This document shows positions 18,353-27,711 of a stretch of DNA of 64,000 nt, piece after piece. The first letter of the stretch is position 1, and the number at the start of each line of letters is the position of its first letter. The DNA comes from an uncultured Rhizobium sp. Its GTDB lineage: Bacteria; Pseudomonadota; Alphaproteobacteria; Rhizobiales; Rhizobiaceae. The position numbers and the translations under genes were made by a program. The notes under the pieces were generated by a model. That model was not told the origin of the DNA, ran no database searches, and worked only from the letters and a program-made list of their open reading frames with translations. The stretch lies in contig CAMFIF010000005.1 in NCBI GenBank assembly GCA_945952415.1, positions 1 through 64,000 on the forward strand, read 5' to 3'.

Positions 18353-18838
18353 TCAGCGCCGAAGGGCGGTTTGCAGGCATTCCATGAAATGCTCGAAGTG
18401 GTGCCTGTCCTGAAAGAAGCGCTGGGTGGCCTTCGTCGTGCCGCCCCCGTGCCGGATGTGAAGAATTCGCCCAGATCTTTCCGTCTGCAAGGAAAGGCCC
18501 GTTATGTCTCCGAGGGCGATGTCGGTCCTTCGGCGGGAAAGGATGGACGCCGGAATCGTGACATGGGTCGGCGAAAGGAGAATGCGGCGGTCGGGCATCA
18601 GCGATGCCCGGATCGCCATGACGCTCAGCGCAACAGGGAAGAGCGACGCCGCAGCCATGAGCAGGAAATAGATTTTCGAGCCGCCGGGACCCAGTTCGAC
18701 GATGTTTTCGAGGATAACCTGCCGGTCCTCGAAGAGCAGCGCATAGGCCATGGTCGCCAGGCATCCGAGGAAGAAGCAGAGAGCCAGAAGCACCGGAAGC
18801 AGTTTCGGCTTGTAGCTGAAGGATTGGGTCGCGGTCAT
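18353..18838 (-). CDS. Membrane protein with C-terminal bacterial PH-like domain (161 aa)
   Basis: Two hydrophobic segments in the first 80 residues (LLPVLLALCFFLGCLATMAY and IYFLLMAAASLFPVALSVMA) anchor the protein. The C-terminal 80 residues, starting RRILLSPTHVTIPAS and ending HFEHFMECLQTAL, have the strand order and final helix of bacterial PH-like domains. This domain would face the cytoplasm. The start at 18838 has an AGGA Shine-Dalgarno; an upstream in-frame start at 18874 is less likely. Function unknown. Confidence 0.62.
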   Translation of the reverse strand: MTATQSFSYKPKLLPVLLALCFFLGCLATMAYALLFEDRQVILENIVELGPGGSKIYFLLMAAASLFPVALSVMAIRASLMPDRRILLSPTHVTIPASILSRRRTDIALGDITGLSLQTERSGRILHIRHGGGTTKATQRFFQDRHHFEHFMECLQTALRR

Positions 18839-18916
18839 GTCGTTCCTGAACCTGATAGCGGGGAGGGCGGCCATGTCACTCGAGCGAAGCCGGGCGCTTC
18901 CGGCAACCGGTCTTCA

Positions 18917-18928
18917 TGTACCGGTGCA
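18917..18928. promoter_or_regulatory. TGTACCGGTGCA palindrome, copy 4
   Basis: Identical to copy 3 over 12 bases, and extended to ATGTACCGGTGCAT here. It lies 69 bases before the GTG start at 18997 and 78 bases before the divergent start at 18838, the same range as the other copies. Confidence 0.55.
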
Positions 18929-18996
18929 TCCGGGTGGCTGGTCTCGACCTCAAAATTGCCGATGCTGGTGCGGATATCCCCCGCCGGAGCCGGAAT

Positions 18997-20088
18997 GTGT
19001 TCCCCATCCTTCTTGTCGCTGTCCTTTCCGCCAGCCCCATCGGCGGGCTTTCCGTCCACCGTGACTGGATCGTCGGTTGCGACAATCACCATGCCTGCCA
19101 TGCGACCACGCTCGATCCCGAACCGTCTCCGGAAGAAAACCAGCGGGGAGAGGAACTGGCCGCCGACAATGCCATCGGCATGGCGATCCTGCGCGATGGC
19201 GGGCCGGACGATTCGCCCCGCATCCGCTTCCTGCCCTGCTATCTCTGCGAGCCGGAGGACAGCCGCGCGCCTGAAAGCATCCGCCGGATGCGGGTGGCGG
19301 ACAGCGCCGGAAAGGTCTTTTTCCAGGGGGCGCTTGCGGCTGAAGATGCACAGAAGGCCGATGGCGAGAAGGGATGGACGGTCCCGGCCGATGCCGCGCT
19401 CCTTGCGGCGCTGGCCGGAGGCGAGTTTTTGGAATTGCAGGGCGAAACGGGGCAACCTCTTGCAAGCATATCGCTGAGGGGATTGCGGGATGCCCTTCAT
19501 GTCATGGATGCGGATCAACATCGGGAAGGAAGCACGACGGCTCTGGTCGCGCGCGGGACGGTGGCCTCGTCCGCCCTGCCTGCCGCGGTTTCCGAACCGC
19601 CGCTCCGCGTGCCGCCGCGCTCGTCACTTCCGCCGCAGGCGCTGGCGCCCGAGGCGCTCAAACGGCTGGCGGATACCCTTTCCTGCGATCCCTCCGCGCC
19701 CGCATCGCCCGAGACCTTCTACGAGCGGCTTGATGACCGCACGACCCTCCTTCTCCTGACCACAGCCTGTTCACCCTATAATGGCGAGGGTTATGTCTAT
19801 CTGATCGACCCAGCCGGCCTGCGCCCGGCCACGGTCCGGTTGACCCCCTTCGATCCGCCGCTCGATCCGCCGCAGCTCGTATCGGCCTATTGGGACAGGT
19901 CCGGGAGACGGCTCCACAGTTTCGCCCGCGGCAGGGCCTTTGCCGATTGCGGGGAGATGCAGGCCTTCGCCTGGGATGGGGCGCAATTCCTGCTGGTGGA
20001 GCAGGCGGAGATGGGCGCCTGCCGGGGCAGCATCGATTATATCTCGGTCTACCGCCGCGAGACCGCGGAAGGTGCCATGGCACCCTGA
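18997..20088 (+). CDS. DUF1176 domain exported protein
   Basis: About 363 residues. GTG at 18997 gives a clean signal peptide (FPILLVAVLSASPIGGLSV) and has a CGGAGCCGGA purine block upstream; an ATG at 18916 would place the palindromic site inside the gene. The mature protein begins HRDWIVGCDNHHACHA, the cysteine-containing opening typical of DUF1176 proteins (function unknown, common in alpha- and gammaproteobacteria). Further paired cysteines occur in LPCYLCEPED, LSCDPSA, TTACSPY, ADCGEM and GACRGS. Confidence 0.8.
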   Translation: MFPILLVAVLSASPIGGLSVHRDWIVGCDNHHACHATTLDPEPSPEENQRGEELAADNAIGMAILRDGGPDDSPRIRFLPCYLCEPEDSRAPESIRRMRVADSAGKVFFQGALAAEDAQKADGEKGWTVPADAALLAALAGGEFLELQGETGQPLASISLRGLRDALHVMDADQHREGSTTALVARGTVASSALPAAVSEPPLRVPPRSSLPPQALAPEALKRLADTLSCDPSAPASPETFYERLDDRTTLLLLTTACSPYNGEGYVYLIDPAGLRPATVRLTPFDPPLDPPQLVSAYWDRSGRRLHSFARGRAFADCGEMQAFAWDGAQFLLVEQAEMGACRGSIDYISVYRRETAEGAMAP

Positions 20089-20152
20089 GCTGCGGCGGCG
20101 GGGGCGCTCAGAGAATGGAAGCCGAAGAGAGAAGAGAAAGGGGCAGGAATCA

Positions 20153-20500
20153 ATGTTCGAAGCGCCGATCTGGGGAGTGGATATCGGGGTTCTCCACCTC
20201 ATCCCGGCCCTCATGGTCCTTGCCGCTGCCGTTACCCTTCTTCTCGGGCTGATCAGGCGCGGAAGCGTCATCCAGACCGTGATGCTCTCGCTGCTGGTCG
20301 TGCAGATCCTGGCCGGCGGGCTGCTCTTCCTGCTGCTTTCGGTATCTTCGCAGCCGGTGCATGACGCGCAGACCTGGGTCGCCCATTACAGCGCCTCCTT
20401 CGGCGCAATCGTTTTCTGGGCCCTGTGTCCGGTCTTTGCAGGTCCGGTTGCCGTTGTGGTGGCGGTGTGGCTGAAGGGGAAGGACCCCGCCCAGACCTAG
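20153..20500 (+). CDS. Small three-span membrane protein of unknown function (115 aa)
   Basis: Three hydrophobic segments are visible: VLHLIPALMVLAAAVTLLLG, VMLSLLVVQILAGGLLFLLL, and FWALCPVFAGPVAVVVAVWL. The C-terminus is short and charged (KGKDPAQT). It starts 64 bases after the DUF1176 gene with an AAGGGGCAGGA Shine-Dalgarno, so the two are probably co-transcribed. Family not recognised. Confidence 0.65.
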   Translation: MFEAPIWGVDIGVLHLIPALMVLAAAVTLLLGLIRRGSVIQTVMLSLLVVQILAGGLLFLLLSVSSQPVHDAQTWVAHYSASFGAIVFWALCPVFAGPVAVVVAVWLKGKDPAQT

Positions 20501-20525
20501 CGTGCGGCGGTTCTTCCCGCCGCTG

Positions 20526-21164
20526 TCAGGCATAGGCGCCGCGGCGGAGACCTTCTACCCAGTTGCGGCAAAGCGCGATGCCATCTTCCGGGCTGAAGCT
20601 CGTCGGGTTGAGGCACCAGTTCAGCCAGAGGCCATCGAACATGGCGGCAAACTGGATGGCGGCGAGGCGCGGGCTTGCGACGCGGAAGCCCTCAGCCTCC
20701 GCCAGATCGGAAATCAGCTTTTCCATGCGGCTGACATAGAGGCCGTTGTCGCGCTGCTGGGCGGCGCTCATCTTCGGCGAGTGGAGGACGAGACCCCAGA
20801 AGACGATCCAGACGCCGAGCGTCGACTGGTCGAAGATGTCGGGCGAGAAGGAGGCTTCGATGCAGGCATCCATCCGCGCGGCGGGCGTATCGTCGGCCTC
20901 GGCGATGGCGGCCGCGATGCCGCTCTGGATGTCGGCGGCCATCAGCTCGAAGGCATAGGCGACGAGCTCGTTCACTTCGCCGAAATGATGGGTGATCAGG
21001 CCTTGGGTAACGCCCGCCTCCGCCGCGATCTGCCGGACGGAAACGCCTGCATGCCCGTTGCGCTGGATACAGCGAAGGGCGGCCTCGCCTAGCTGGCGGC
21101 GGCGGTCCTCCGCGGTTTCCCGGCGGTAGCTGGCCCGGGGCTTCTGAATCATCTTCAGTCTCAT
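20526..21164 (-). CDS. TetR family transcriptional regulator, BetI-like
   Basis: About 212 residues. The N-terminal TetR helix-turn-helix reads GVSVRQIAAEAGVTQGLITH followed by HFGEVNELVAYAFE. The ligand domain, with FDQSTLGVWIVFWGL and FDGLWLNWCL, resembles BetI-type repressors. ATG at 21164 with AAGG upstream is chosen; TTG at 21176 and ATG at 21152 are also in frame. It stands alone; the genes it controls are not evident. BetI proper governs choline-betaine genes, which are absent here. Confidence 0.82.
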   Translation of the reverse strand: MRLKMIQKPRASYRRETAEDRRRQLGEAALRCIQRNGHAGVSVRQIAAEAGVTQGLITHHFGEVNELVAYAFELMAADIQSGIAAAIAEADDTPAARMDACIEASFSPDIFDQSTLGVWIVFWGLVLHSPKMSAAQQRDNGLYVSRMEKLISDLAEAEGFRVASPRLAAIQFAAMFDGLWLNWCLNPTSFSPEDGIALCRNWVEGLRRGAYA

Positions 21165-21352
21165 CAGGCCTTGCAATCCTCTCCGGCCGGCACGTCCCCC
21201 CGCGGCAGAGACGGGAAATGAACGGTGCCGGCGCTGCTATACGCCCTTATAAGAAGAGCTTAGCCTGCTCCTTCCCATGCATGAAGGCCCGGAGCCGCAG
21301 CATTTCCGGATGGCTGCCTTGCAGGAAGGGAAGAGCTTGAGGCCGTCCCGGC

Positions 21353-22768
21353 TCAATCCGTGATCTCGTAGGGCAGGGTGCCGCGCTGATTATGGCGGAT
21401 CACGAGCTTGCGTTTCAGCGGCGGCACGGCCCGGCTCGGGCAGCGTACGCGCTCGCAGATGCGGCAGGAAATGCCGATCGGGTCATAGGCGGCCCGGTTC
21501 GTGAGGTCGAGATCGTCGGCATAGACGAAACTGTCAGCATAGGAGATCTCGCAGCCGAGCGCGATGGCATAGCGCGGACGGGCTGCGCCGAAGCGCGCGC
21601 CGCCCTTGGTGATCTGGGTTGCGAGGCAGAGATAGCGCACGCCATCGGGCGTTTCGGCGAGCTGGCGGATGATGCGCCCCGGCATCTCGAAGGCCTGATG
21701 CACGTTCCAGAGCGGACAGGCGGCGCCGAAGCGGGCAAATTGCAGCTTGGCCGCGCTGTGCCGCTTGGTGATGTTGCCCGCCCGGTCGATGCGGGCGAAG
21801 AAGATCGGGATGCCCTTGGCCCCCGGACGCTGCAGGGTGCTCAGCCGGTGGCAGACCTGTTCCAGCGAGGCGCCGAAGCGGGTGGCGAGAAGTTCGATGT
21901 CGTGGCGCGCCTCCCGGGCCGCCTTCAGGAACGGCTGGTAGGGCAGGATCAGCGCCCCGGCGAAGTAGTTATGCAGGCCGATGCGGCAGATTTCGGCTGC
22001 CTCTTCGGTCCGGAAGGATGCCTCCGCAATGACCGCATCGAAGAGCGCGGTTTCCTGCAGCTGGGCGATCTGAAGCGCCAGCTGGAAATCGCGGCTCGGG
22101 GCGGGGGCGTAAGGGTTGATCGACAATCTCCGCGTCACGGGGTCGAAGCGCCGCATGTGCTCGTCGGCGGGATCGCCGCGCACCACCTCAATCCCGTGCT
22201 CCCGTTCCAGATGCTGGAGGAGGAGGGTGTGGTTCTCTCCCTCGCCGAGCCCGATCCGCGCGGCAAGCCGTTCGGCGGCCAGGTCCAGTGCGTGGATGTA
22301 GTTGTCGACGAAATGGAAGAAATCCCTGACTTCCTCGTAAGGCGTCGGTTCGGCAAGGCCGGTGGTCTGGCCCAGCCGGTCGTCGAAGCTGGCGAGCTGC
22401 TCGCCGTTGCGGCGATAGGCCTGGTGGGCGGTGATCAGCGCGTGGGCAAGACCGGGTGCGTTCTGCACCACGAGCTTCAGCTCCTGAAGGCTCGGGCTGT
22501 AGGTTTCGAAGAGCGGATCGGACAGCGCCTCCGACAGCGCGGAGAGCAGACGGTCACCTTCGCCGGAGGAGAGATCGGCAATGTCGATCTGGAATTTTTC
22601 CGCCAGCGCCAGAAGGACGGCAGCCGAGACCGGCCGCTGGTTGTTCTCGATCTGGTTCAGATAGGAGGTGGAAATGCCGATGCGCTCGGCAAACTGGCCC
22701 TGAGTGGCGCGGTTTGCCTCCCTGATTTCCCTGACCTTGCGTCCGATATAGAGCTTGCCGATCGCCAT
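21353..22768 (-). CDS. pccR: Short-chain fatty acyl-CoA regulator PccR (ScfR family)
   Basis: 471 residues. The N-terminal XRE-type helix-turn-helix covers residues 5-60 (TQGQFAERIGISTSYLNQIE). A large ligand-binding part follows, with an IrrE/ImmA-like middle and a cysteine cluster near the C-terminus, GISCRICERVRCPSRA. This architecture is that of ScfR regulators; PccR of Rhodobacter sphaeroides activates propionyl-CoA carboxylase. Its position, divergent from pccB, fits that role. The ATG at 22768 is preferred to a TTG 15 bases upstream. It probably senses propionyl-CoA or a related acyl-CoA. Confidence 0.88.
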   Translation of the reverse strand: MAIGKLYIGRKVREIREANRATQGQFAERIGISTSYLNQIENNQRPVSAAVLLALAEKFQIDIADLSSGEGDRLLSALSEALSDPLFETYSPSLQELKLVVQNAPGLAHALITAHQAYRRNGEQLASFDDRLGQTTGLAEPTPYEEVRDFFHFVDNYIHALDLAAERLAARIGLGEGENHTLLLQHLEREHGIEVVRGDPADEHMRRFDPVTRRLSINPYAPAPSRDFQLALQIAQLQETALFDAVIAEASFRTEEAAEICRIGLHNYFAGALILPYQPFLKAAREARHDIELLATRFGASLEQVCHRLSTLQRPGAKGIPIFFARIDRAGNITKRHSAAKLQFARFGAACPLWNVHQAFEMPGRIIRQLAETPDGVRYLCLATQITKGGARFGAARPRYAIALGCEISYADSFVYADDLDLTNRAAYDPIGISCRICERVRCPSRAVPPLKRKLVIRHNQRGTLPYEITD

Positions 22769-22801
22769 TTCGCAAATTCGCAATTTTCACTTCGCAAATT
22801 T
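22769..22801. promoter_or_regulatory. Tandem TTCGCAAATT repeats, probable PccR operator
   Basis: TTCGCAAATT occurs at 22769 and 22791, and a near copy, TTCGCAATTT, at 22777, directly upstream of pccR in the divergent promoter region. PccR in Rhodobacter is reported to bind TTTGCAAA-type repeats, which these resemble. The first repeat abuts the pccR start codon, so binding would also repress pccR. Confidence 0.7.
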
Positions 22802-22922
22802 GTATCTTACGCATGTCTGCCCGTTCAAGCGTTTTCTTCTTGAACCATCGGCGATATTGCGGAAGCCGGATGCGCCTGTAGGATGCGGGCTGCAGGAGTG
22901 AGTGGAGCGGGAGGAATACCCC

Positions 22923-24455
22923 ATGCGGGCAGTTCTGGAACAGTTGGAAAGCCGGCGTGCCGAAGCGCGTCTGGGCGGCGGCACCCGCCGCATCGAGGCG
23001 CAGCACGGCAAGGGCAAGCTGACGGCACGCGAGCGCATCGACGTGCTGCTCGATCAAGGCTCCTTCGAAGAATACGACATGTATGTCACCCATCGCTGCA
23101 CCGATTTCGGCATGGAAGCGCAGAAGGTGGCCGGCGATGGCGTGGTGACCGGCTGGGGCACCATTAACGGCCGGCAGGTCTATGTCTTCTCCCAGGATTT
23201 CACCGTGCTCGGCGGGTCGCTTTCCGAAACCCATGCCCAGAAGATCTGCAAGATCATGGACATGGCGCTGAAGAACGGCGCGCCCGTGATCGGCCTCAAC
23301 GATTCCGGCGGTGCGCGCATCCAGGAGGGCGTCGCCTCGCTTGCCGGCTATGCCGATGTCTTCAAGCGGAATGTGGATGCCTCCGGCATCATCCCGCAAA
23401 TCTCCGTCATCATGGGCCCCTGCGCCGGCGGCGCGGTCTATTCGCCGGCCATGACCGACTTCATCTTCATGGTGCGCGACAGCTCCTACATGTTCGTGAC
23501 CGGCCCCGACGTGGTGAAGACGGTGACGAACGAGATCGTGACCGCGGAAGAACTGGGCGGCGCGCGCACCCACACCGCGAAATCCTCCGTGGCTGACGGC
23601 GCCTATGAGAACGACATCGAGACGCTGGAAATGGTCCGCGCGCTCTTCGACTTCCTGCCGCTCAACAACCGCGAGAAGCCGCCGGTGCGTCCCTTCCACG
23701 ACGATCCGGCCCGCATCGAGAACCGGCTCGACACGCTGATCCCGGACTCGAACACCAAGCCCTACGACATGAAGGAGCTCATCCACGCGCTGGCCGACGA
23801 GGGGGACTTCTTCGAGATTCAGGAAGCCTATGCGAAGAACATCATCACCGGCTTCATTCGCATCGAAGGGCAGACCGTGGGTGTCGTCGCCAACCAGCCG
23901 ATGGTGCTGGCGGGCTGCCTCGACATCGACAGCTCGCGCAAGGCCGCCCGTTTCGTCCGCTTCTGCGATGCCTTCAACATTCCGATCCTGACGCTGGTCG
24001 ACGTGCCGGGCTTCCTGCCGGGGACCGCGCAGGAATATGGCGGCGTCATCAAGCACGGTGCCAAGCTTCTCTTCGCCTATAGCCAGGCGACGGTTCCGAT
24101 GGTCACGCTGATCACCCGCAAGGCCTATGGCGGTGCCTATGACGTGATGGCGTCCAAGCATATCGGCGCAGACATCAACTATGCCTGGCCGACGGCGGAA
24201 ATCGCCGTCATGGGCGCCAAGGGCGCGACCGAGATCCTCTACCGCTCCGAGCTTGGCGATCCGGAAAAGATCGCGGCGCGCACGGCGGAATATGAAGAGC
24301 GCTTCGCCAATCCCTTCGTGGCGGCTGAACGCGGCTTCATCGACGAGGTGATCATGCCGCATTCATCGCGCAAGCGCATTGCCCGCGCCTTCGCCTCGCT
24401 GCGCAACAAGCAGGTGGATGTGCGGTGGCGCAAGCACGACACGATCCCGCTGTGA
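22923..24455 (+). CDS. pccB: Propionyl-CoA carboxylase beta subunit
   Basis: A 510-residue carboxyltransferase that moves the carboxyl group from biotin to propionyl-CoA, giving methylmalonyl-CoA. Motifs are [56 protein letters not shown], and the C-terminal [20 protein letters not shown] and [18 protein letters not shown] lies eight bases before the ATG; a GTG at 22902 is less likely. It diverges from pccR, and the alpha subunit is 519 bases downstream, separated by a two-gene insertion. Confidence 0.96.
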   Translation: MRAVLEQLESRRAEARLGGGTRRIEAQHGKGKLTARERIDVLLDQGSFEEYDMYVTHRCTDFGMEAQKVAGDGVVTGWGTINGRQVYVFSQDFTVLGGSLSETHAQKICKIMDMALKNGAPVIGLNDSGGARIQEGVASLAGYADVFKRNVDASGIIPQISVIMGPCAGGAVYSPAMTDFIFMVRDSSYMFVTGPDVVKTVTNEIVTAEELGGARTHTAKSSVADGAYENDIETLEMVRALFDFLPLNNREKPPVRPFHDDPARIENRLDTLIPDSNTKPYDMKELIHALADEGDFFEIQEAYAKNIITGFIRIEGQTVGVVANQPMVLAGCLDIDSSRKAARFVRFCDAFNIPILTLVDVPGFLPGTAQEYGGVIKHGAKLLFAYSQATVPMVTLITRKAYGGAYDVMASKHIGADINYAWPTAEIAVMGAKGATEILYRSELGDPEKIAARTAEYEERFANPFVAAERGFIDEVIMPHSSRKRIARAFASLRNKQVDVRWRKHDTIPL

Positions 24456-24465
24456 GGGGCGCGCG

Positions 24466-24701
24466 ATGCCAACCCTCATGATCTGGAAAGGGCATCGCAT
24501 GTTTTTCTACTCGAAGGAGATCGGCGAGCCACCGCATGTTCACGTTCTCAAGGATGGAAAGCAGCTCAAGGTGTGGCTTTCCGATCTGAGGGTGGCACGC
24601 AAGGCCGGCTTCGCCCCCACGAGGTGAGTGATATCCTGAAGATCATCGCTGAACATCAGCAGGAGTTTCTGGAGGCATGGAATGACTACTTTGGACATTG
24701 A
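24466..24701 (+). pseudogene. DUF4160 protein gene, frameshifted
   Basis: The first frame (24466-24627) reads MPTLMIWKGHRMFFYSKEIG and PPHVHVLKDGKQLKVWLS, the DUF4160 signature, then stops after GFAPTR. The rest of the domain continues in the -1 frame from 24618 (HEVSDILKIIAEHQQEFLEA, ending WNDYFGH at 24701). The break is at a run of five C (24614-24618); one more C would restore a protein of about 79 residues. It could be a real one-base deletion, a sequencing error, or less likely ribosomal slippage on the C-run. Confidence 0.8.
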
Positions 24702-24966
24702 TGACCGCCAGCTTCAGGTCTCCGGCGTCGAGGTCACCGACAGCAGCATCATCTTCCTGATGGCCGATGGCCGGAAGATAGAAGCTCCACTCTGGTGGTA
24801 TCCGCGCCTCTACCGCGCAAGCCCGGAGGAGCGCGGGAAATGGACCATACTGCCTTTCGGCGACGCCGTCGGGTGGGAGGAAATCGACGAATACATCAGT
24901 GCGAAGGCATTGATCATCGGAGGGGCAGCGCCCGGCGCCACTCCCCCAGCACAAGCCGCAGAATGA
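24682..24966 (+). CDS. DUF2442 domain protein
   Basis: 94 residues. TLDIDDRQLQVSGVEVTD, SIIFLMADGRKIEAPLWWYP and GKWTILPFGDAVGWEEIDEYIS match the DUF2442 pattern. The gene overlaps the end of the DUF4160 frame by 20 bases; the DUF4160/DUF2442 pairing is common in bacteria and behaves like a small toxin-antitoxin-type module in context, though activity is not established. It ends seven bases before pccA and probably rides on the pcc transcript. Confidence 0.85.
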   Translation: MTTLDIDDRQLQVSGVEVTDSSIIFLMADGRKIEAPLWWYPRLYRASPEERGKWTILPFGDAVGWEEIDEYISAKALIIGGAAPGATPPAQAAE

Positions 24967-24973
24967 GCCCGAC

Positions 24974-26968
<1,995 letters not shown>

Positions 26969-26979
26969 TGGGCAAGGTT

Positions 26980-27342
26980 TCAGGCGTCGGGGGACATCTG
27001 CTGGAGGAGCCGGTCTATCATATGTCTCTGGTGATCCTGGGGGCCGCAGAATATGGCAAGCACATTGACCGTTCGTGCCGTGTCATCGACGTTGAAGTAG
27101 ATGACCATACCGTCCCGGGTCATATGTCTGAGATGGGGATCCATTTCGGGGTTGCGGGTATCTTTGTGCGGGAAACGGGCAAGCCCTTCGATATCGTCAT
27201 TCACCTTTCGAAGCCGGCGGCTGGCTCTCTCGAACGCCTCTTCAATCGTATCGCCAAATCCGAGATAAGAGCTGACGAAGTGGTCGAAGGCGAGATCGAG
27301 GTCTTGCCCGCTCTCCACTGTCCGGCGAATTCTATAGACCAT
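26980..27342 (-). CDS. ParE/RelE-superfamily toxin
   Basis: About 120 residues, on the strand opposite the pcc genes. The N-terminus YRIRRTVESGQDLDLAFDHF and the ending GMVIYFNVDDTARTVNVLAI fit ParE-type toxins, whose last strands contain an arginine-tyrosine core. It is slightly longer than typical ParE (about 100). The ATG at 27342 overlaps the antitoxin gene by 11 bases. ParE proteins poison DNA gyrase; RelE-type mRNA cleavage is the alternative. Confidence 0.82.
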   Translation of the reverse strand: MVYRIRRTVESGQDLDLAFDHFVSSYLGFGDTIEEAFERASRRLRKVNDDIEGLARFPHKDTRNPEMDPHLRHMTRDGMVIYFNVDDTARTVNVLAIFCGPQDHQRHMIDRLLQQMSPDA

Positions 27343-27601
27343 ACTGTTTCTTCTTTGCCGCAAGCAGATCCTCGATTTGCTGTCGGCTTTCCTCCTTGCT
27401 CAGGAATGGTCCCTTGCTGCGTTCGTCCAGCAGCGCCTTCAGCGCGGCGAGTTCGGCGTCTTTCTTCTCGGTCTCGTGGCGAAGGAGTTCAAGTCCCTGC
27501 TGGATCACCGCGCTCACGCTGGAATAGCGCCCTTCTTCCACCATCCGGCGGGCAAAGGCTTCCTGCTGGTCGGGTAGCGAAACAGAGGTCTTTACGGTCA
27601 T
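27332..27601 (-). CDS. ParD family antitoxin
   Basis: 89 residues. The N-terminal ribbon-helix-helix reads TVKTSVSLPDQQEAFARRMV and GRYSSVSAVIQQGLELL; the C-terminal half is charged and helical and would wrap the toxin. The start at 27601 has a GGAG upstream; an extended start at 27616 is less likely. It precedes and overlaps the toxin gene, the usual order. A perfect palindrome lies 29 bases upstream. Confidence 0.88.
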   Translation of the reverse strand: MTVKTSVSLPDQQEAFARRMVEEGRYSSVSAVIQQGLELLRHETEKKDAELAALKALLDERSKGPFLSKEESRQQIEDLLAAKKKQYGL

Positions 27602-27629
27602 GAGGCGGATCTCCAATTCAGGATATCAT

Positions 27630-27648
27630 AATACTACTGAGTAGTATT
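27630..27648. promoter_or_regulatory. Palindromic operator of the ParDE pair
   Basis: AATACTACT and AGTAGTATT form a perfect nine-base inverted repeat around one G, just upstream of the antitoxin start. Ribbon-helix-helix antitoxins typically bind such sites to autoregulate. Confidence 0.75.
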
Positions 27649-27711
27649 TCGGTCAATCAAGACGGGCAGACCCTTTAGAGGGTGCCGGGGAATAAGCCGA
27701 GGAGGCAGAGC

